64,000 bases of DNA from NCBI RefSeq assembly GCF_022179405.1, contig NZ_BPQT01000018.1, positions 54,659 through 118,658 on the forward strand, in the 5' to 3' direction. Positions 1-9,335 of this stretch are shown piece by piece; position 1 is the stretch's first letter, and each line of letters starts with the position of its first letter. Under the pieces are notes generated by a model. It searched no databases. It was not told the DNA's origin and saw only the letters and a program-made list of their open reading frames with translations. The stretch is from Methylobacterium marchantiae. Its GTDB lineage: Bacteria > Pseudomonadota > Alphaproteobacteria > Rhizobiales > Beijerinckiaceae. The translations under genes and the position numbers were made by a program.

Positions 1-649
1 GGACGGCAGCCGATGAAGACACCCAACCGAAGATGCCGCCCTGCGCTTTGATCATTTCCAGGCCGACGCGATGGAATTCCGGGAAGTAGGAGGCACAGCA
101 ATCCGAGAGCGCGACGCAGCGATAGCCGCGGTCGTTGCCTTCGCGGATCGTCGTATGCACGCAGACTTCCGTGGTGACGCCGCAAACGAGCAGCGTCGCG
201 ATGTCCCGATCGGCCAGGACCGTTCCCAATTCGGTTGCGTAGAAGGCGCCTTTGCCGGGCTTGTCGATCACGACCTCCCCCGGCATCGGCGCGAGTGCCG
301 GCACGATGTCGTGGCCGGCCTCCCCACGGATCAGGATGCGACCCATCGGGCCCGGGGCACCGATCCGCGCCGTGGGTTCGCCGCGTTCGAGTTTGGCCGG
401 CGGTGCGTCGGACAGATCCGGCTTGTGACCCTCGCGTGTATGCACGACGAGCATTCCGAGGCGGCGCGCGGCAGCGAGGACCGATTGGCATGGCGGTACG
501 GCAGCGAGCAGAAGCGAGACGTCGTTTCCGAGGGTCTCACCGAAACCTCCCGGTTCGAGAAAGTCCCGCTGCATGTCGATGATGACGAGGGCAGTCGTCG
601 TCGGATCGAAATCGAGATCGGCGGGTTCCGCGCTGAGCGTGACACTCAT
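1..649 (-). CDS. Cysteine hydrolase (isochorismatase family), C-terminus cut off by the window edge
   Basis: About 216 residues are visible, reading leftward off the edge with no stop codon. The family carries out amide or related C-N bond hydrolysis through a Cys-Asp-Lys triad. All three parts can be seen: the Asp in [11 protein letters not shown] near residue 25, the Lys in [10 protein letters not shown] near residue 130, and the Cys in [12 protein letters not shown] near residue 160. The ATG at 649 fits the usual N-terminus. It is followed downstream of a GntR regulator and lies next to an 8-oxoguanine deaminase and purine importer, so an amide-bearing purine or pyrimidine breakdown product (biuret- or ureidoacrylate-like) is a reasonable guess at the substrate. 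The sequence itself does not fix the substrate. Confidence 0.88.
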   Translation of the reverse strand, partial: MSVTLSAEPADLDFDPTTTALVIIDMQRDFLEPGGFGETLGNDVSLLLAAVPPCQSVLAAARRLGMLVVHTREGHKPDLSDAPPAKLERGEPTARIGAPGPMGRILIRGEAGHDIVPALAPMPGEVVIDKPGKGAFYATELGTVLADRDIATLLVCGVTTEVCVHTTIREGNDRGYRCVALSDCCASYFPEFHRVGLEMIKAQGGIFGWVSSSAAV

Positions 650-816
650 GACCTTGCACACCCGGTCGTCCGACACCGCGTTTGCCGAACACGGCGAGAG
701 TGCCGATTCGGTTGTGGTGTTGCCGAGATCATGTATGCAAGGCAGGCGCCGTACACGCCCAAATTATGCGCGACTCTGCGTCGTTGCGCGCCAAGCTGTG
801 GAATCCTTACGCGGGT

Positions 817-1560
817 TCAGCGTCGATGGCGTTCCAGACCGCTCATATCGGGAGTCGGCCGGGCGAGGGAGCGCCGTTCATCCTGTCTATCCCGGGCGGT
901 TTCACGCTCCTGCGCGGGTGCGGAATCCACGGTCTCGAACACGTCCTCGACGATGCTCATGTGGATCAGCATCGCGGCGTTGGCCGCCGCGGCATCGCGC
1001 CCGAGCACGGCACGCACCACGGCGCCATGCTCCGCATGCGAACGGTGCAATCGTCCGGGCGCCCTGAACTGGGCCTTGCGATAAGGCGTCAGCCTTCGGC
1101 GAAGGGACACCGCGATCTCTTCGACGACGCTGTTGTGGGCGCCTGCATAAAGGAGACCGTGAAACTCCTGATTTGCGGTGATGTAACCTTCCCGGTCCTC
1201 CATATCCGCTAGCCGGGCCATCGTATCGTGAAGGGATTGCAGACGGCTTCGCTCCATCGGCGTCATGCTCAAGGTCGCGAGACGAGCGCAGGTCGCCTCG
1301 ATCTCGCCCATGGCGATGAACAGCATGTCGAGTTCGTCGGGCGCCATTCTGCGCACCATGGCGCCGGCGCGCGGCCGCAGATCGATCAGTCCCGTTCCGT
1401 TCAGGAGGCGCAGGGCATCGCGTACGGGAGTGCGCGATACGCCGAAGCGCTTGGCGAGCACCTGTTCGTCCAGGTGAAATCCCGGTGCGAAGAGGCCGTT
1501 CATGATGTCATTGGCGATCTGGTCGGCCAGATGTTCGGCGCGGGTCAGTGGCGCGTGCAC
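817..1560 (-). CDS. GntR-family transcriptional regulator, FCD (FadR) subfamily
   Basis: A 247-residue DNA-binding regulator. The winged helix occupies about residues 8-70, with the typical recognition segment VSRTPVRDALRLL. An all-helical FCD ligand domain follows at about 78-205; histidines in NQEFHGLLY, SHAEHG and MLIHMS match the FCD metal and ligand pocket. The last 40 residues are Arg/Asp-rich and look disordered. It is transcribed away from the Tsx-like channel and shares a 290 bp divergent promoter region with it, so it is the likely local regulator of the purine uptake and breakdown genes on both sides. The inducer cannot be read from sequence. Confidence 0.9.
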   Translation of the reverse strand: MHAPLTRAEHLADQIANDIMNGLFAPGFHLDEQVLAKRFGVSRTPVRDALRLLNGTGLIDLRPRAGAMVRRMAPDELDMLFIAMGEIEATCARLATLSMTPMERSRLQSLHDTMARLADMEDREGYITANQEFHGLLYAGAHNSVVEEIAVSLRRRLTPYRKAQFRAPGRLHRSHAEHGAVVRAVLGRDAAAANAAMLIHMSIVEDVFETVDSAPAQERETARDRQDERRSLARPTPDMSGLERHRR

Positions 1561-1621
1561 CGCTATCTCGATGTGATGGGATGATGCTCCCCCGGATGGG
1601 GCAGTTCGACCCTAGTGTAAT

Positions 1622-1636
1622 TTCACAGTCCGTGAA
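1622..1636. promoter_or_regulatory. Candidate GntR operator in the divergent promoter region
   Basis: The short palindrome TTCAC-N5-GTGAA sits 62 bp upstream of the GntR start. A second small palindrome, AACAG-GT-CTGTT, lies at 1727-1738 in the same intergenic region. FCD regulators usually bind short palindromes like these in their own divergent promoters. Both are short enough to occur by chance. Confidence 0.3.
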
Positions 1637-1851
1637 TGCATCTTTTCGCCATGACAGGCCTCATGCACACAGGCCGATCTTCACCGCGAGGCAGACCAGG
1701 CACGGCCGCCCTGGCCCAATCACCAGAACAGGTCTGTTGCATAATTGCATGCCGCCGCTCGGGCATTCGTAGAATCCTTTCGGCTCGAACGTCCTGGCAT
1801 ATCGGTTGCAGTCATCGGCCTCGGCTGAGCGCGACGCTCTTCGGGGGATTG

Positions 1852-2850
1852 ATGATGGCAGGCATCTCGAAACCGCTGGCGGCGGCTTTGTTCTCGTTCG
1901 TGGCGATCTCACCGGTCCTCGCGGCCGACCTCGTCAAGGCGCGGCCTCCGGCCCCCATTCCCGACGCCCCCTCCTCGTTCTTCCTCTTCTCAGATACGCA
2001 GGTCAGCTACCGCTATCAGTTCCCGTCCTCGGAGCCCGGCGTTCAGGTGCAGAATGGCGACGGCTCGTTCAGCACGCGCGGCATCCCCAAGCAGATCTAC
2101 AATATCTCGCACGCCGATGCCTGGGCCTACGGCACCAACTTCTTCACCCTCGACATCCTGAAATCCGCCTCTCAGGATCCGGGCGGCACCACCAACGCAC
2201 CTGGCGGCTTCGCGCAGTACGATTACGGCGCGACGGAAGCCTACGGCCTCTATCGCGGCACCCTCAGTCTCAATGCCCTGACGGGAACGAAGGCTTTCGC
2301 GGTGCCGGGCATCATCAAGGACATCTCTCTGTCCTACGGCTTCGATGCCAATGCCAAGAACACGGCGTTCGGCCCTCGCAAACGCGACGTCGTCGGTGGC
2401 CTGAACTTCGCCTTCGACGTGCCGGCCGGCTTCATCAACGCCTCGGTCCACGCCTACAAGGAATGGAACCGAAACGGCTTCAACACCTATCCGAACCGCG
2501 ACGTCAGCTTCGATACGGTGCCCGAGTTTGAGATCGTGTACAGCCTCCCCCTGAGCTTCACTGGCCTGCCGCTGAGCATCGCCGGCTTCAACAACATCGT
2601 CCTGCCGAAGGGCCGTGGCGTCGGTGATCCCGGCGCCTTCGCCTTCAACCCTAAGACGGGGCTCGAATTCCTCTCTCGTACCAATCTGGTGCTCGATCTC
2701 GGCAAGCTCGTCTACGACAAGCCCAACCGTGTCGATGTCTTCGTCGGCTTCCAATACTGGCTGAACAAGTTCGGTGCTCAGGAGACGGCGACGTTCAAGG
2801 GAACCGAAGAGAAGAGCTTCCTCGCCGGCGTCTCGTTCCACGTTTTCTAG
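1852..2850 (+). CDS. Outer-membrane beta-barrel, probable Tsx-like nucleoside channel
   Basis: A 332-residue exported protein. A signal peptide of about 24 residues ends at VLAAD. The rest alternates polar and hydrophobic residues in strand-like fashion, with many aromatic residues, and ends in the outer-membrane insertion signal SFHVF with a terminal Phe. The frame is open further upstream, but the tandem ATGs at 1852 and 1855 follow a GGGGGA ribosome site and start a good signal peptide; the second ATG has the better spacing. The Tsx assignment rests on overall pattern (WAYGTNFFTLDI, then a series of paired strands) plus its place before a purine deaminase and nucleoside ABC importer. A general porin is the alternative. 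Confidence 0.72.
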   Translation: MMAGISKPLAAALFSFVAISPVLAADLVKARPPAPIPDAPSSFFLFSDTQVSYRYQFPSSEPGVQVQNGDGSFSTRGIPKQIYNISHADAWAYGTNFFTLDILKSASQDPGGTTNAPGGFAQYDYGATEAYGLYRGTLSLNALTGTKAFAVPGIIKDISLSYGFDANAKNTAFGPRKRDVVGGLNFAFDVPAGFINASVHAYKEWNRNGFNTYPNRDVSFDTVPEFEIVYSLPLSFTGLPLSIAGFNNIVLPKGRGVGDPGAFAFNPKTGLEFLSRTNLVLDLGKLVYDKPNRVDVFVGFQYWLNKFGAQETATFKGTEEKSFLAGVSFHVF

Positions 2851-2887
2851 GATGATGCGTCCGTCCACCGTACACCGATGCATGACG

Positions 2888-2915
2888 AGGCCGGAGCGCG
2901 ATCCGGCCTTTCTCT
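2888..2915 (+). terminator. Hairpin with T-rich tail between the channel and deaminase genes
   Basis: An 8 bp perfect stem (AGGCCGGA/TCCGGCCT) with a 6-nt loop is followed by TTCTCT. It lies between the channel stop and the deaminase start, so it would end or weaken transcription from the channel gene. It also argues against starting the deaminase at the earlier ATG at 2878. Confidence 0.55.
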
Positions 2916-2937
2916 GGCGAAGGGAATGACGGACAGA

Positions 2938-4299
2938 ATGGCCGAGACAGGAACATCTAGGCGGGTCTGGATCCGCAATCCGCTGGCGATCCTCGCGGAG
3001 AATGCGGGCGGGGGACTCGTCGTCGAGGGAACCAGGATCGTCGAGCTGGTCCCGGCCGGTGCGCAACCGTCGAGCCCCGTGGACGAGACCTTCGATTCCA
3101 GCCGCCACGTGGTCATTCCCGGTCTCGTCAACACGCACCACCATTTCTTCCAGACGCTGACGCGCGCCCATCCGGTGGCCCTCAACAAACCGTTGTTTCC
3201 GTGGCTGCAGGCTCTCTACACCGTCTGGGACAAGATCACCCCCGACGCGTTCCGCCTCGCGACTCGGCTCGCCTATACCGAGCTGCTGCTCTCCGGCTGC
3301 ACCACGGCGGGTGACCATCACTACCTCTTCCCGAAGGGCCTCGAATCCTCCGTCGACATCCAGGTCGAGGAAGCGGGCCCCATCGGCATTCGCGCCTTCG
3401 TCACCCGCGGTTCCATGAGCCTGTCGGTGCGCGACGGCGGCCTGCCGCCCGAATGCCTGACGCAGGACGACGACACGATCCTCGCCGATAGCGAGCGGGT
3501 CCTGCGCCTGTTCCATGATCCGAAGCCGGGGGCGATGGTGCAGATCGGGCTGGCTCCCTGCTCGCCCTTCAACGTGACGAAGAGGCTGATGCGCGAGAGC
3601 GCTGCGCTCGCCGAGCGGTACGATTGCCGCCTCCATACCCATCTCGGAGAAACACTCGACGAAGACCGGTACTGCCTCGAGATCTTCGGCCAGCGCCCGG
3701 TCGATTATCTCGAAGAGGTCGGCTGGATGCAGAGCCGGGCGTGGCTCGCCCATGGCATCCACTTCAACGACGAGGAGGTGGGCAGGCTCGGCAAGGCCGG
3801 CGTCGGCGTATGCCACTGCCCGACCTCGAACATGACCCTCGCCTCCGGCCAGTGCCGGACCTGCGAGCTGGAGGCTGCCGGCTCTCCGGTGGGGCTCGGT
3901 GTCGACGGTTCGGCCTCCAACGACAATTCCAACCTGATGGAAGGCGTGCGCCACGCCCTGATGATCAACCGCCTGACCTACGGCGCGGAACGCGTCACCC
4001 ATCTCGATGCCTTGCGCTGGGCCACCGAGGGCTCTGCCGCCTGCCTCGGGCGCAAGGATATCGGTCGGATCGAGGAGGGCCGCGAGGCGGATGTCGCCTT
4101 GTTCACCCTCGACGAATTGCGCTTTTCCGGTGCGCACGATCCGCTGGCGGCGCTGGTCCTGTGCGGTGCTTACAAGGCCGACAGGGTGATGGTGGCCGGC
4201 AAATGGCGGGTGGTCGATGGTCAGCCGCTCGGAATCGAGACCGGCCAGTTGCGCGAGGCTCATACGCGGCTCGCCCACAGCCTGCTCGGTGCCTCGTGA
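2938..4299 (+). CDS. 8-oxoguanine deaminase-type amidohydrolase
   Basis: A zinc-dependent deaminase of the ATZ/TRZ amidohydrolase family, about 453 residues, expected to turn 8-oxoguanine (or a related purine) into urate-level products plus ammonia in the cytoplasm. Metal ligands are visible: HxH at about 67-69 in VNTHHHFF, HTHLGE at 233-238, HGIHFN at 272-277 and the Asp in GVDGSASND near 323. The VNTHHH and HTHLGE context resembles 8-oxoguanine deaminases more than guanine deaminase. ATG 2926 directly abuts the ribosome site AAGGGA, so 2938 is preferred but not certain. The stop overlaps the GTG of the ATPase gene by four bases, showing translational coupling with the importer. Other deaminase substrates (s-triazines, isoxanthopterin) cannot be excluded. 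Confidence 0.85.
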   Translation: MAETGTSRRVWIRNPLAILAENAGGGLVVEGTRIVELVPAGAQPSSPVDETFDSSRHVVIPGLVNTHHHFFQTLTRAHPVALNKPLFPWLQALYTVWDKITPDAFRLATRLAYTELLLSGCTTAGDHHYLFPKGLESSVDIQVEEAGPIGIRAFVTRGSMSLSVRDGGLPPECLTQDDDTILADSERVLRLFHDPKPGAMVQIGLAPCSPFNVTKRLMRESAALAERYDCRLHTHLGETLDEDRYCLEIFGQRPVDYLEEVGWMQSRAWLAHGIHFNDEEVGRLGKAGVGVCHCPTSNMTLASGQCRTCELEAAGSPVGLGVDGSASNDNSNLMEGVRHALMINRLTYGAERVTHLDALRWATEGSAACLGRKDIGRIEEGREADVALFTLDELRFSGAHDPLAALVLCGAYKADRVMVAGKWRVVDGQPLGIETGQLREAHTRLAHSLLGAS

Positions 4300-5888
4300 G
4301 CGCCATCGTGCCCCCGGTCACGGAGGGGCCGACGCCGCTGTTCGGCGCCTATGGTATCGTCAAGCGCTTCGGCGACTTCAAAGCCAATGACGGCGTCGAC
4401 CTCGAAATCCGCGCTGGCGAGATTCACGCCCTGCTCGGCGAGAACGGAGCCGGCAAGTCGACGCTGATGAAAATCCTCTACGGGCTCCTGGAGCCCACCG
4501 AGGGAGTCGTCACCCATCGCGGCGACATCGTGAAGCTCGCCAACCCGGAGGCCGCCCGCGCGCTCGGCATCGGCATGGTGTTCCAGCATTTCTCGCTGTG
4601 CGAGAACCTGACGGTGGCCGAGAACATCGCCCTGGTGATGCCGCGCTCCTTGGGCGCGAGAGCGCTGAAGAAGAAGATGTCGACGGTGGGTACCACCTAT
4701 GGTTTGCATCTCGACCCCGACCGGCCGGTCTGGTCGCTCTCGGCCGGCGAGCGCCAGCGCATCGAGATCATCCGCTGCCTGCTGCAGGATCCGCGCCTCG
4801 TGATCCTCGACGAACCGACTTCGGTTCTCACGCCGGGCGAGGCGGAGGGCCTGTTCACGGTGCTGGAGCGCCTGCGCGACGAGGGCCGTGCCCTGCTCTA
4901 CATCTCGCATCGGCTCGACGAGGTCCGTCGCCTGTGTTCCCGCGCCACCATCCTGCGCGGCGGAAAGGTCGTGGGGGCGTGCGATCCGCGGCAGGAGAGC
5001 GCCCGTTCCCTGGCCGCGATGATGGTGGGCGTGCAGGTCGGTGAGGTGAAGCCGCCCTCCGGCGTACCCCTCGGGCCTGAACGGCTCGTGCTCTCGAACC
5101 TCTCGCTCACGACCTCCGGCTTGCACGGTACGGCGCTTGTCGACATCTCCCTCACTGTCGCCGGTGGCGAGATCGTCGGCATCGCGGGCATCGCCGGCAA
5201 CGGCCAGGCGGAGCTGTTCGACGCGCTGTCCGGTGAGGCCCTGGCTCCGGAAGCCGGTATGGTCGCTTTCGATGGACAGCCCGTCGGACGCCTCGGCATC
5301 ACCCAGCGGCGACGCCACGGCGCCTGTTTCGTGCCGGAAGAGCGCAACGGCCATGCGGCCGCACCAACCCTGAGCCTCTCCGACAATGCCCTCCTCTCGC
5401 GCCATGCCACCGCCGGGCTCAGCCGCTTCGGCTTCCTGCGCAGCGCTGCGACCAAGGCATTGGCCCAACACGTGATCGGCGCCTTCGACGTGCGCAAGGC
5501 CGGCCCGGACCCCGCCGCCGGCACCCTGTCCGGGGGCAACCTCCAGAAATTCCTGATGGGGCGGGAGATCATGGCCGAGCCGGGCATCCTCGTCGTCAAC
5601 CAGCCGACCTGGGGCGTCGATGCGCTCGCCGCCGCGCATATCCGCCAGGCCCTGCTCGATCTCGCCGGGCGCGGCGCCGCCCTGCTGGTCATCAGCCAGG
5701 ACCTTGACGAGTTGTTCGAGATCGCCGGCCGCATCGCGGTCCTGCATGACGGGACGCTCTCGCGGGCGGTGCCCGCGAGCGAGACGAGCCGCGAGGCGGT
5801 GGGGTTGCTGATGGGCGGCTCCGGGGGCGTGGGCACGGAAGCGGTAGCGCCGTCATCGACGAGGGAGGCGGCCAGCCATGCGCATTGA
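4296..5888 (+). CDS. ABC transporter ATP-binding protein, duplicated ATPase, BMP-type nucleoside importer
   Basis: A 530-residue double ATPase that energises purine or nucleoside import. The first half has an intact Walker A (GENGAGKST, about 48-56), signature LSAGERQR and Walker B LVILDEPTSV. The second half has a degenerate Walker A (GIAGNGQAE) but a full signature LSGGNLQKF and a Walker B-like NQPTWGVD, the usual asymmetry of the RbsA/NupO-like class. I chose the GTG at 4296, which overlaps the deaminase stop as GTGA; the frame stays open upstream only because it runs antisense-free through the deaminase gene. It overlaps the next permease by 11 bases. Confidence 0.9.
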   Translation: MSAIVPPVTEGPTPLFGAYGIVKRFGDFKANDGVDLEIRAGEIHALLGENGAGKSTLMKILYGLLEPTEGVVTHRGDIVKLANPEAARALGIGMVFQHFSLCENLTVAENIALVMPRSLGARALKKKMSTVGTTYGLHLDPDRPVWSLSAGERQRIEIIRCLLQDPRLVILDEPTSVLTPGEAEGLFTVLERLRDEGRALLYISHRLDEVRRLCSRATILRGGKVVGACDPRQESARSLAAMMVGVQVGEVKPPSGVPLGPERLVLSNLSLTTSGLHGTALVDISLTVAGGEIVGIAGIAGNGQAELFDALSGEALAPEAGMVAFDGQPVGRLGITQRRRHGACFVPEERNGHAAAPTLSLSDNALLSRHATAGLSRFGFLRSAATKALAQHVIGAFDVRKAGPDPAAGTLSGGNLQKFLMGREIMAEPGILVVNQPTWGVDALAAAHIRQALLDLAGRGAALLVISQDLDELFEIAGRIAVLHDGTLSRAVPASETSREAVGLLMGGSGGVGTEAVAPSSTREAASHAH

Positions 5889-6954
5889 CCTGTCGCCGCG
5901 CACCAATCGCTCCCGCCTTATGGACGGCTTCGCGCCGATCCTCGCCTTCGTCGTTGCCGTCGCCATCGGCGGCGTCGTGGTCGCCGTGATGGGCCGCTCG
6001 CCGGCTACCGCTTTCGTCACCTACTTCATCGCGCCCTTGAGCGAGGTGTGGTCTCTGCAGGAGGTGGCGCTCAAGGCCGCACCCCTCGCCCTCATCGCCA
6101 TCGGTCTCGCCTTCTGCTTTCGCGCCAATGTCTGGAATATCGGCGCCGAGGGTCAGTTCGTCATCGGTGGCTTGTTCGGCGGCTGGATCGCGGTGGCGAC
6201 CCATGGGGCTGGGGGGAGCACTTTCTGGGTTTTGCCGCTGATGCTCGCCGTGGGCACACTGGCCGGTGTCGCCTATGCGCTGATCCCGGCAATCCTCAAG
6301 GTCTGGCTCGGCGTCTCCGAGATCCTCACCAGCCTGATGCTGGTCTACGTCGCCGAGTTGTTGCTCGACTACATGGCACGCGGCCCCTTGCGCGATCCGG
6401 CCGGCTATAATTTTCCTCAGAGCGTCACCTTCGACGATGCGGCCCGCCTGCCTTACCTGATGGAAGGCGATACCCTCCATGCCGGCGTCCTGATCGCCCT
6501 GACGGCGGTGGTCGTCGCGACGATCGTCCTTGCCCGAACCCTGTTCGGCTTCGAGGTCCGGGTGGTGGGAGCGAGCCCGCGCGCGGCGCGCTTCGCTGGC
6601 TTCAGCGACGTGCGCCTCACCTTGGCAGTCTTTGCGGTTTCCGGTGGTGCGGCGGGGCTCGCCGGCATCGCCGAAGTGGCGGGAAAGATCGGGCAGCTCC
6701 AGCCGTCGATCTCGCCGGGCTACGGCTTCACGGCCATCATCGTCGCTTTCCTGGGACGGCTCTCTCCAGTGGGTATCCTGGTGGCGGCGCTGGTCATCGC
6801 CCTCACCACCATCGGTGGCGAGGGAGCGCAGATCGATCTGAAACTACCCCTCGATCTCACCCGCGCTTTCCAGGGATTGCTGCTCGCCCTGGTGCTCGGG
6901 GCCGATGCCCTGTCGCGCTACCGCGTCCTTTTCGTGCCCGGGACGGCGACGTGA
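5878..6954 (+). CDS. ABC transporter permease, BMP-type nucleoside importer (first subunit)
   Basis: A 358-residue polytopic membrane protein of the BPD_transp_2 family with about nine hydrophobic segments. The typical loop WNIGAEGQFVIGG near residue 88 and the motif RVVGASPRAARFAGF near 220 mark permeases that work with BMP-type binding proteins. The ATG at 5878 lies inside the end of the ATPase gene, so the two are translationally coupled. It should pair with the permease at 7085 to form the channel. Confidence 0.9.
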   Translation: MRIDLSPRTNRSRLMDGFAPILAFVVAVAIGGVVVAVMGRSPATAFVTYFIAPLSEVWSLQEVALKAAPLALIAIGLAFCFRANVWNIGAEGQFVIGGLFGGWIAVATHGAGGSTFWVLPLMLAVGTLAGVAYALIPAILKVWLGVSEILTSLMLVYVAELLLDYMARGPLRDPAGYNFPQSVTFDDAARLPYLMEGDTLHAGVLIALTAVVVATIVLARTLFGFEVRVVGASPRAARFAGFSDVRLTLAVFAVSGGAAGLAGIAEVAGKIGQLQPSISPGYGFTAIIVAFLGRLSPVGILVAALVIALTTIGGEGAQIDLKLPLDLTRAFQGLLLALVLGADALSRYRVLFVPGTAT

Positions 6955-7084
6955 CGGGCATGTCGAGCCGGCCGTTCGCGGCCCTTCACGTGTTCCTTCC
7001 GCCTGCTCTGCGGGAAGAGGCGGATGTCCGACGTGGGACATGGGTGTCGGTTGGAATGACGGCGCGTCGAAGGAAGCTCTCATC

Positions 7085-8011
7085 ATGACCCTCGACGTTC
7101 TGCAGATGGTGCTCGTCACTATCGTTGCCGCCGCCACGCCCCTCATGATCGCGGCACTCGGCGAACTCGTCGTCGAGCGTTCCGGTGTGCTCAATCTCGG
7201 GGTCGAGGGCATGATGGTGCTCGGCGCCGCCACTGGCTTCGCGGTCGCGGTGGAGACGGGGTCTACCCTTGTAGGGGCGTTGGCCGGAGCGGGTGCGGGG
7301 CTTGCCCTCTCCGCCCTGTTCGGCATCCTCACCGTGGTGCTCGCCGCCAATCAGGTCGCCTCGGGGCTCGCCATGACGATCCTCGGTCTCGGCCTGTCGG
7401 GACTCGTCGGCGCCTCCTATGTCGGCATGAAACGGGAACCGGCGCCGCATCTCACGATCTCCGGTCTCACCGATTTTCCCGGCATCGGCCGCCTCGTCTT
7501 CGGGCAGGATGCGTTCGTCTATGCCGGCTTCGCGCTGGTGGGCGGCATCGCCTGGTTCCTCTGGTGCACCAGGGCCGGCCTGGCACTGCGCGCCATCGGC
7601 GACGACCACACCTCGACCCATGCGCTCGGATTGCAGGTGCGCAAGGTGCGCTTCCTCGCAGTGCTGTTCGGTGGGGCCTGCGCCGGTCTCGCTGGGGCCT
7701 ACCTGTCGCTGGCCTACACCCCGTTCTGGGCGCCGGCCATGACCGCCGGGCGCGGCTGGATTGCCCTGGCCCTCGTCGTCTTCGCCTCGTGGCGCCCTGT
7801 GCGGGTGATGGCGGGCGCCATGCTGTTCGGAGGGGCGACCGTGCTCCAGCTCCACGCCCAGGCGGCGGGGTTCGGCCTGCCCGGCCAAGCCCTCTCCGCC
7901 CTGCCCTATCTCGCCACGATCCTGGCCCTCGTCTTGCTCTCCCTGGGACGGCGACAGGGCGGCTCGCTGGCGCCGGCCTCCCTAGGCCGCGTGTTCACGC
8001 CGTTTCGCTGA
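7085..8011 (+). CDS. ABC transporter permease, BMP-type nucleoside importer (second subunit)
   Basis: A 308-residue membrane protein of the same family as its neighbour. It begins MTLDVLQMVLVTIVA and carries VVERSGVLNLGVEGMMV near residue 28 and ALRAIGDDHTSTHALGL, the counterpart of the first permease's helix-loop motifs. The frame is open back to 6905, but the ATG at 7085 has an AAGGAAG ribosome site 8 bases upstream and gives the normal family length. The 130 bp between the permease genes has no gene and is GC-rich. Confidence 0.9.
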   Translation: MTLDVLQMVLVTIVAAATPLMIAALGELVVERSGVLNLGVEGMMVLGAATGFAVAVETGSTLVGALAGAGAGLALSALFGILTVVLAANQVASGLAMTILGLGLSGLVGASYVGMKREPAPHLTISGLTDFPGIGRLVFGQDAFVYAGFALVGGIAWFLWCTRAGLALRAIGDDHTSTHALGLQVRKVRFLAVLFGGACAGLAGAYLSLAYTPFWAPAMTAGRGWIALALVVFASWRPVRVMAGAMLFGGATVLQLHAQAAGFGLPGQALSALPYLATILALVLLSLGRRQGGSLAPASLGRVFTPFR

Positions 8012-8033
8012 AACAGAAGAGGACGACGAGGAT

Positions 8034-9110
8034 ATGGGGATCATCAAGGGGGTCGCCGTCTCCCTGGCACTCGCGCTCGGAATCAGTTCGGTTCAGGCGC
8101 AGGAGAAGCCGGTTGGCAAGCTCAAGGTCGGCTTCGTCTATGTCGGCCCAGTGGCGGATTTCGGCTACTCGTTCCAGCACGACCAGAGCCGCAAGGCGCT
8201 GCTGGCGGCCATGCCTGACAAGGTGGAAACGAGTTTCCTCGAGAACGTGCCCGAGGCGGATAGCGAGCGTTCGATCGAGAGCCTCGCGCGCTCCGGCCAC
8301 CAGCTCATCTTCACCACGTCGTTCGGCTTCATGGAGCCGACCCTGAAGGTCGCCAAGAAGTTTCCAAAGGTGAAGTTCGAGCACGCTACCGGCTACAAGC
8401 GATCGGCCAATGTCTCGACCTATTCGGCGCGGTTCTACGAGGGCCGCTACATCTGCGGCGAGATTGCCGGCAAGCTCTCGAAGACCGGGACGCTGGGCTA
8501 CATCGCCTCCTTCCCGATCCCCGAAGTGGTGAGCGGCATCAACGCCTTCATGCTGGGCGCGCAGTCGGTGAACCCGAACATCAAGCTCAAGATCGTCTGG
8601 GTGAACACCTGGTTCGATCCGGGCAAGGAGGCCGAAGCGGCCAAGGCGCTGCTGGCACAGGGGGCCGACGTCCTCTCCCAGCACACCGATTCCGCGGCGC
8701 CGCTTCAGGAAGCCGAGAAACAGGGCAAGCTCGCCTTCGGCCAATCTTCCGACCAGATGCGCTTCGCGCCGAAGGCCCAACTCACCTCCATCGTGGACGA
8801 TTGGGACGGCTACGTCATCAATGAGGCCAAGGCGGTCCTCGACGGCAGCTGGAAGAGTCAGGACACCTGGGGCGGCATCAAGGATGGCATGGTGGTTTTG
8901 GCTCCCTTCGCCAACATGCCCGACGATGTGAAGGCCAAAGCCGAAGCGACCAAGAAAGCGATCGCGGACGGCACGCTCCATCCTTTCAAAGGCCCTGTGC
9001 TCAAGCAGGACGGGACCGTGGCCGTGAAGGATGGCGACAACGCGCCCGATCCGATGATCCTCGGCATGAACTGGTACGTGAAGGGCATCGAGGACAAGCT
9101 GCCGAACTGA
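8034..9110 (+). CDS. BMP-family substrate-binding protein for purine or nucleoside uptake
   Basis: A 358-residue periplasmic binding protein. The signal peptide runs through VQAQEKP, with cleavage after about residue 22; no lipobox cysteine is present, so it should be soluble. Family motifs include VGFVYVGPVADFGYSFQHD near the start of the mature protein, ATGYKRSANVSTY near 120 and LSQHTDSAAPLQEAEKQGK near 220. BMP (PnrA-like) proteins deliver purine nucleosides or bases to the permease pair. It is the last gene of the importer operon, 22 bp after the second permease, and a terminator follows it. Confidence 0.92.
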   Translation: MGIIKGVAVSLALALGISSVQAQEKPVGKLKVGFVYVGPVADFGYSFQHDQSRKALLAAMPDKVETSFLENVPEADSERSIESLARSGHQLIFTTSFGFMEPTLKVAKKFPKVKFEHATGYKRSANVSTYSARFYEGRYICGEIAGKLSKTGTLGYIASFPIPEVVSGINAFMLGAQSVNPNIKLKIVWVNTWFDPGKEAEAAKALLAQGADVLSQHTDSAAPLQEAEKQGKLAFGQSSDQMRFAPKAQLTSIVDDWDGYVINEAKAVLDGSWKSQDTWGGIKDGMVVLAPFANMPDDVKAKAEATKKAIADGTLHPFKGPVLKQDGTVAVKDGDNAPDPMILGMNWYVKGIEDKLPN

Positions 9111-9152
9111 TCGCTCCGCGTCCGGTACCCAACTCGACCGATCTCAATTCGG

Positions 9153-9188
9153 AACCGGCGACCGCCGAGACGCGGCTGCCGGTTTTTT
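9153..9188 (+). terminator. Rho-independent terminator of the importer operon
   Basis: A stem of about 12 base pairs, AACCGGC.ACCGC against GCGG.TGCCGGTT, with a short loop, ends in six Ts at 9183-9188. It lies 43 bp after the binding-protein stop and separates the importer operon from the NrtR operon. Confidence 0.8.
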
Positions 9189-9335
9189 CATGTTTCGAGC
9201 CAAGGGAAACGGGGCGAGTGGGATTTGTTCTGATGCGCGCCCCGGGCGTGGTCAGGCATCTCTTGCAGATGAGGCGTTTCAGCTCTTGATCCAGGCCTCG
9301 TGCCGAATGGCCTAGCCAAAAGCACTCGACCCCTT

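Noticed and set aside
1990-4278. 762-codon open frame on the - strand across the channel and deaminase genes
   Set aside because: Antisense to two well-supported genes; its amino acids lack any domain pattern. High-GC codon bias opens this frame.
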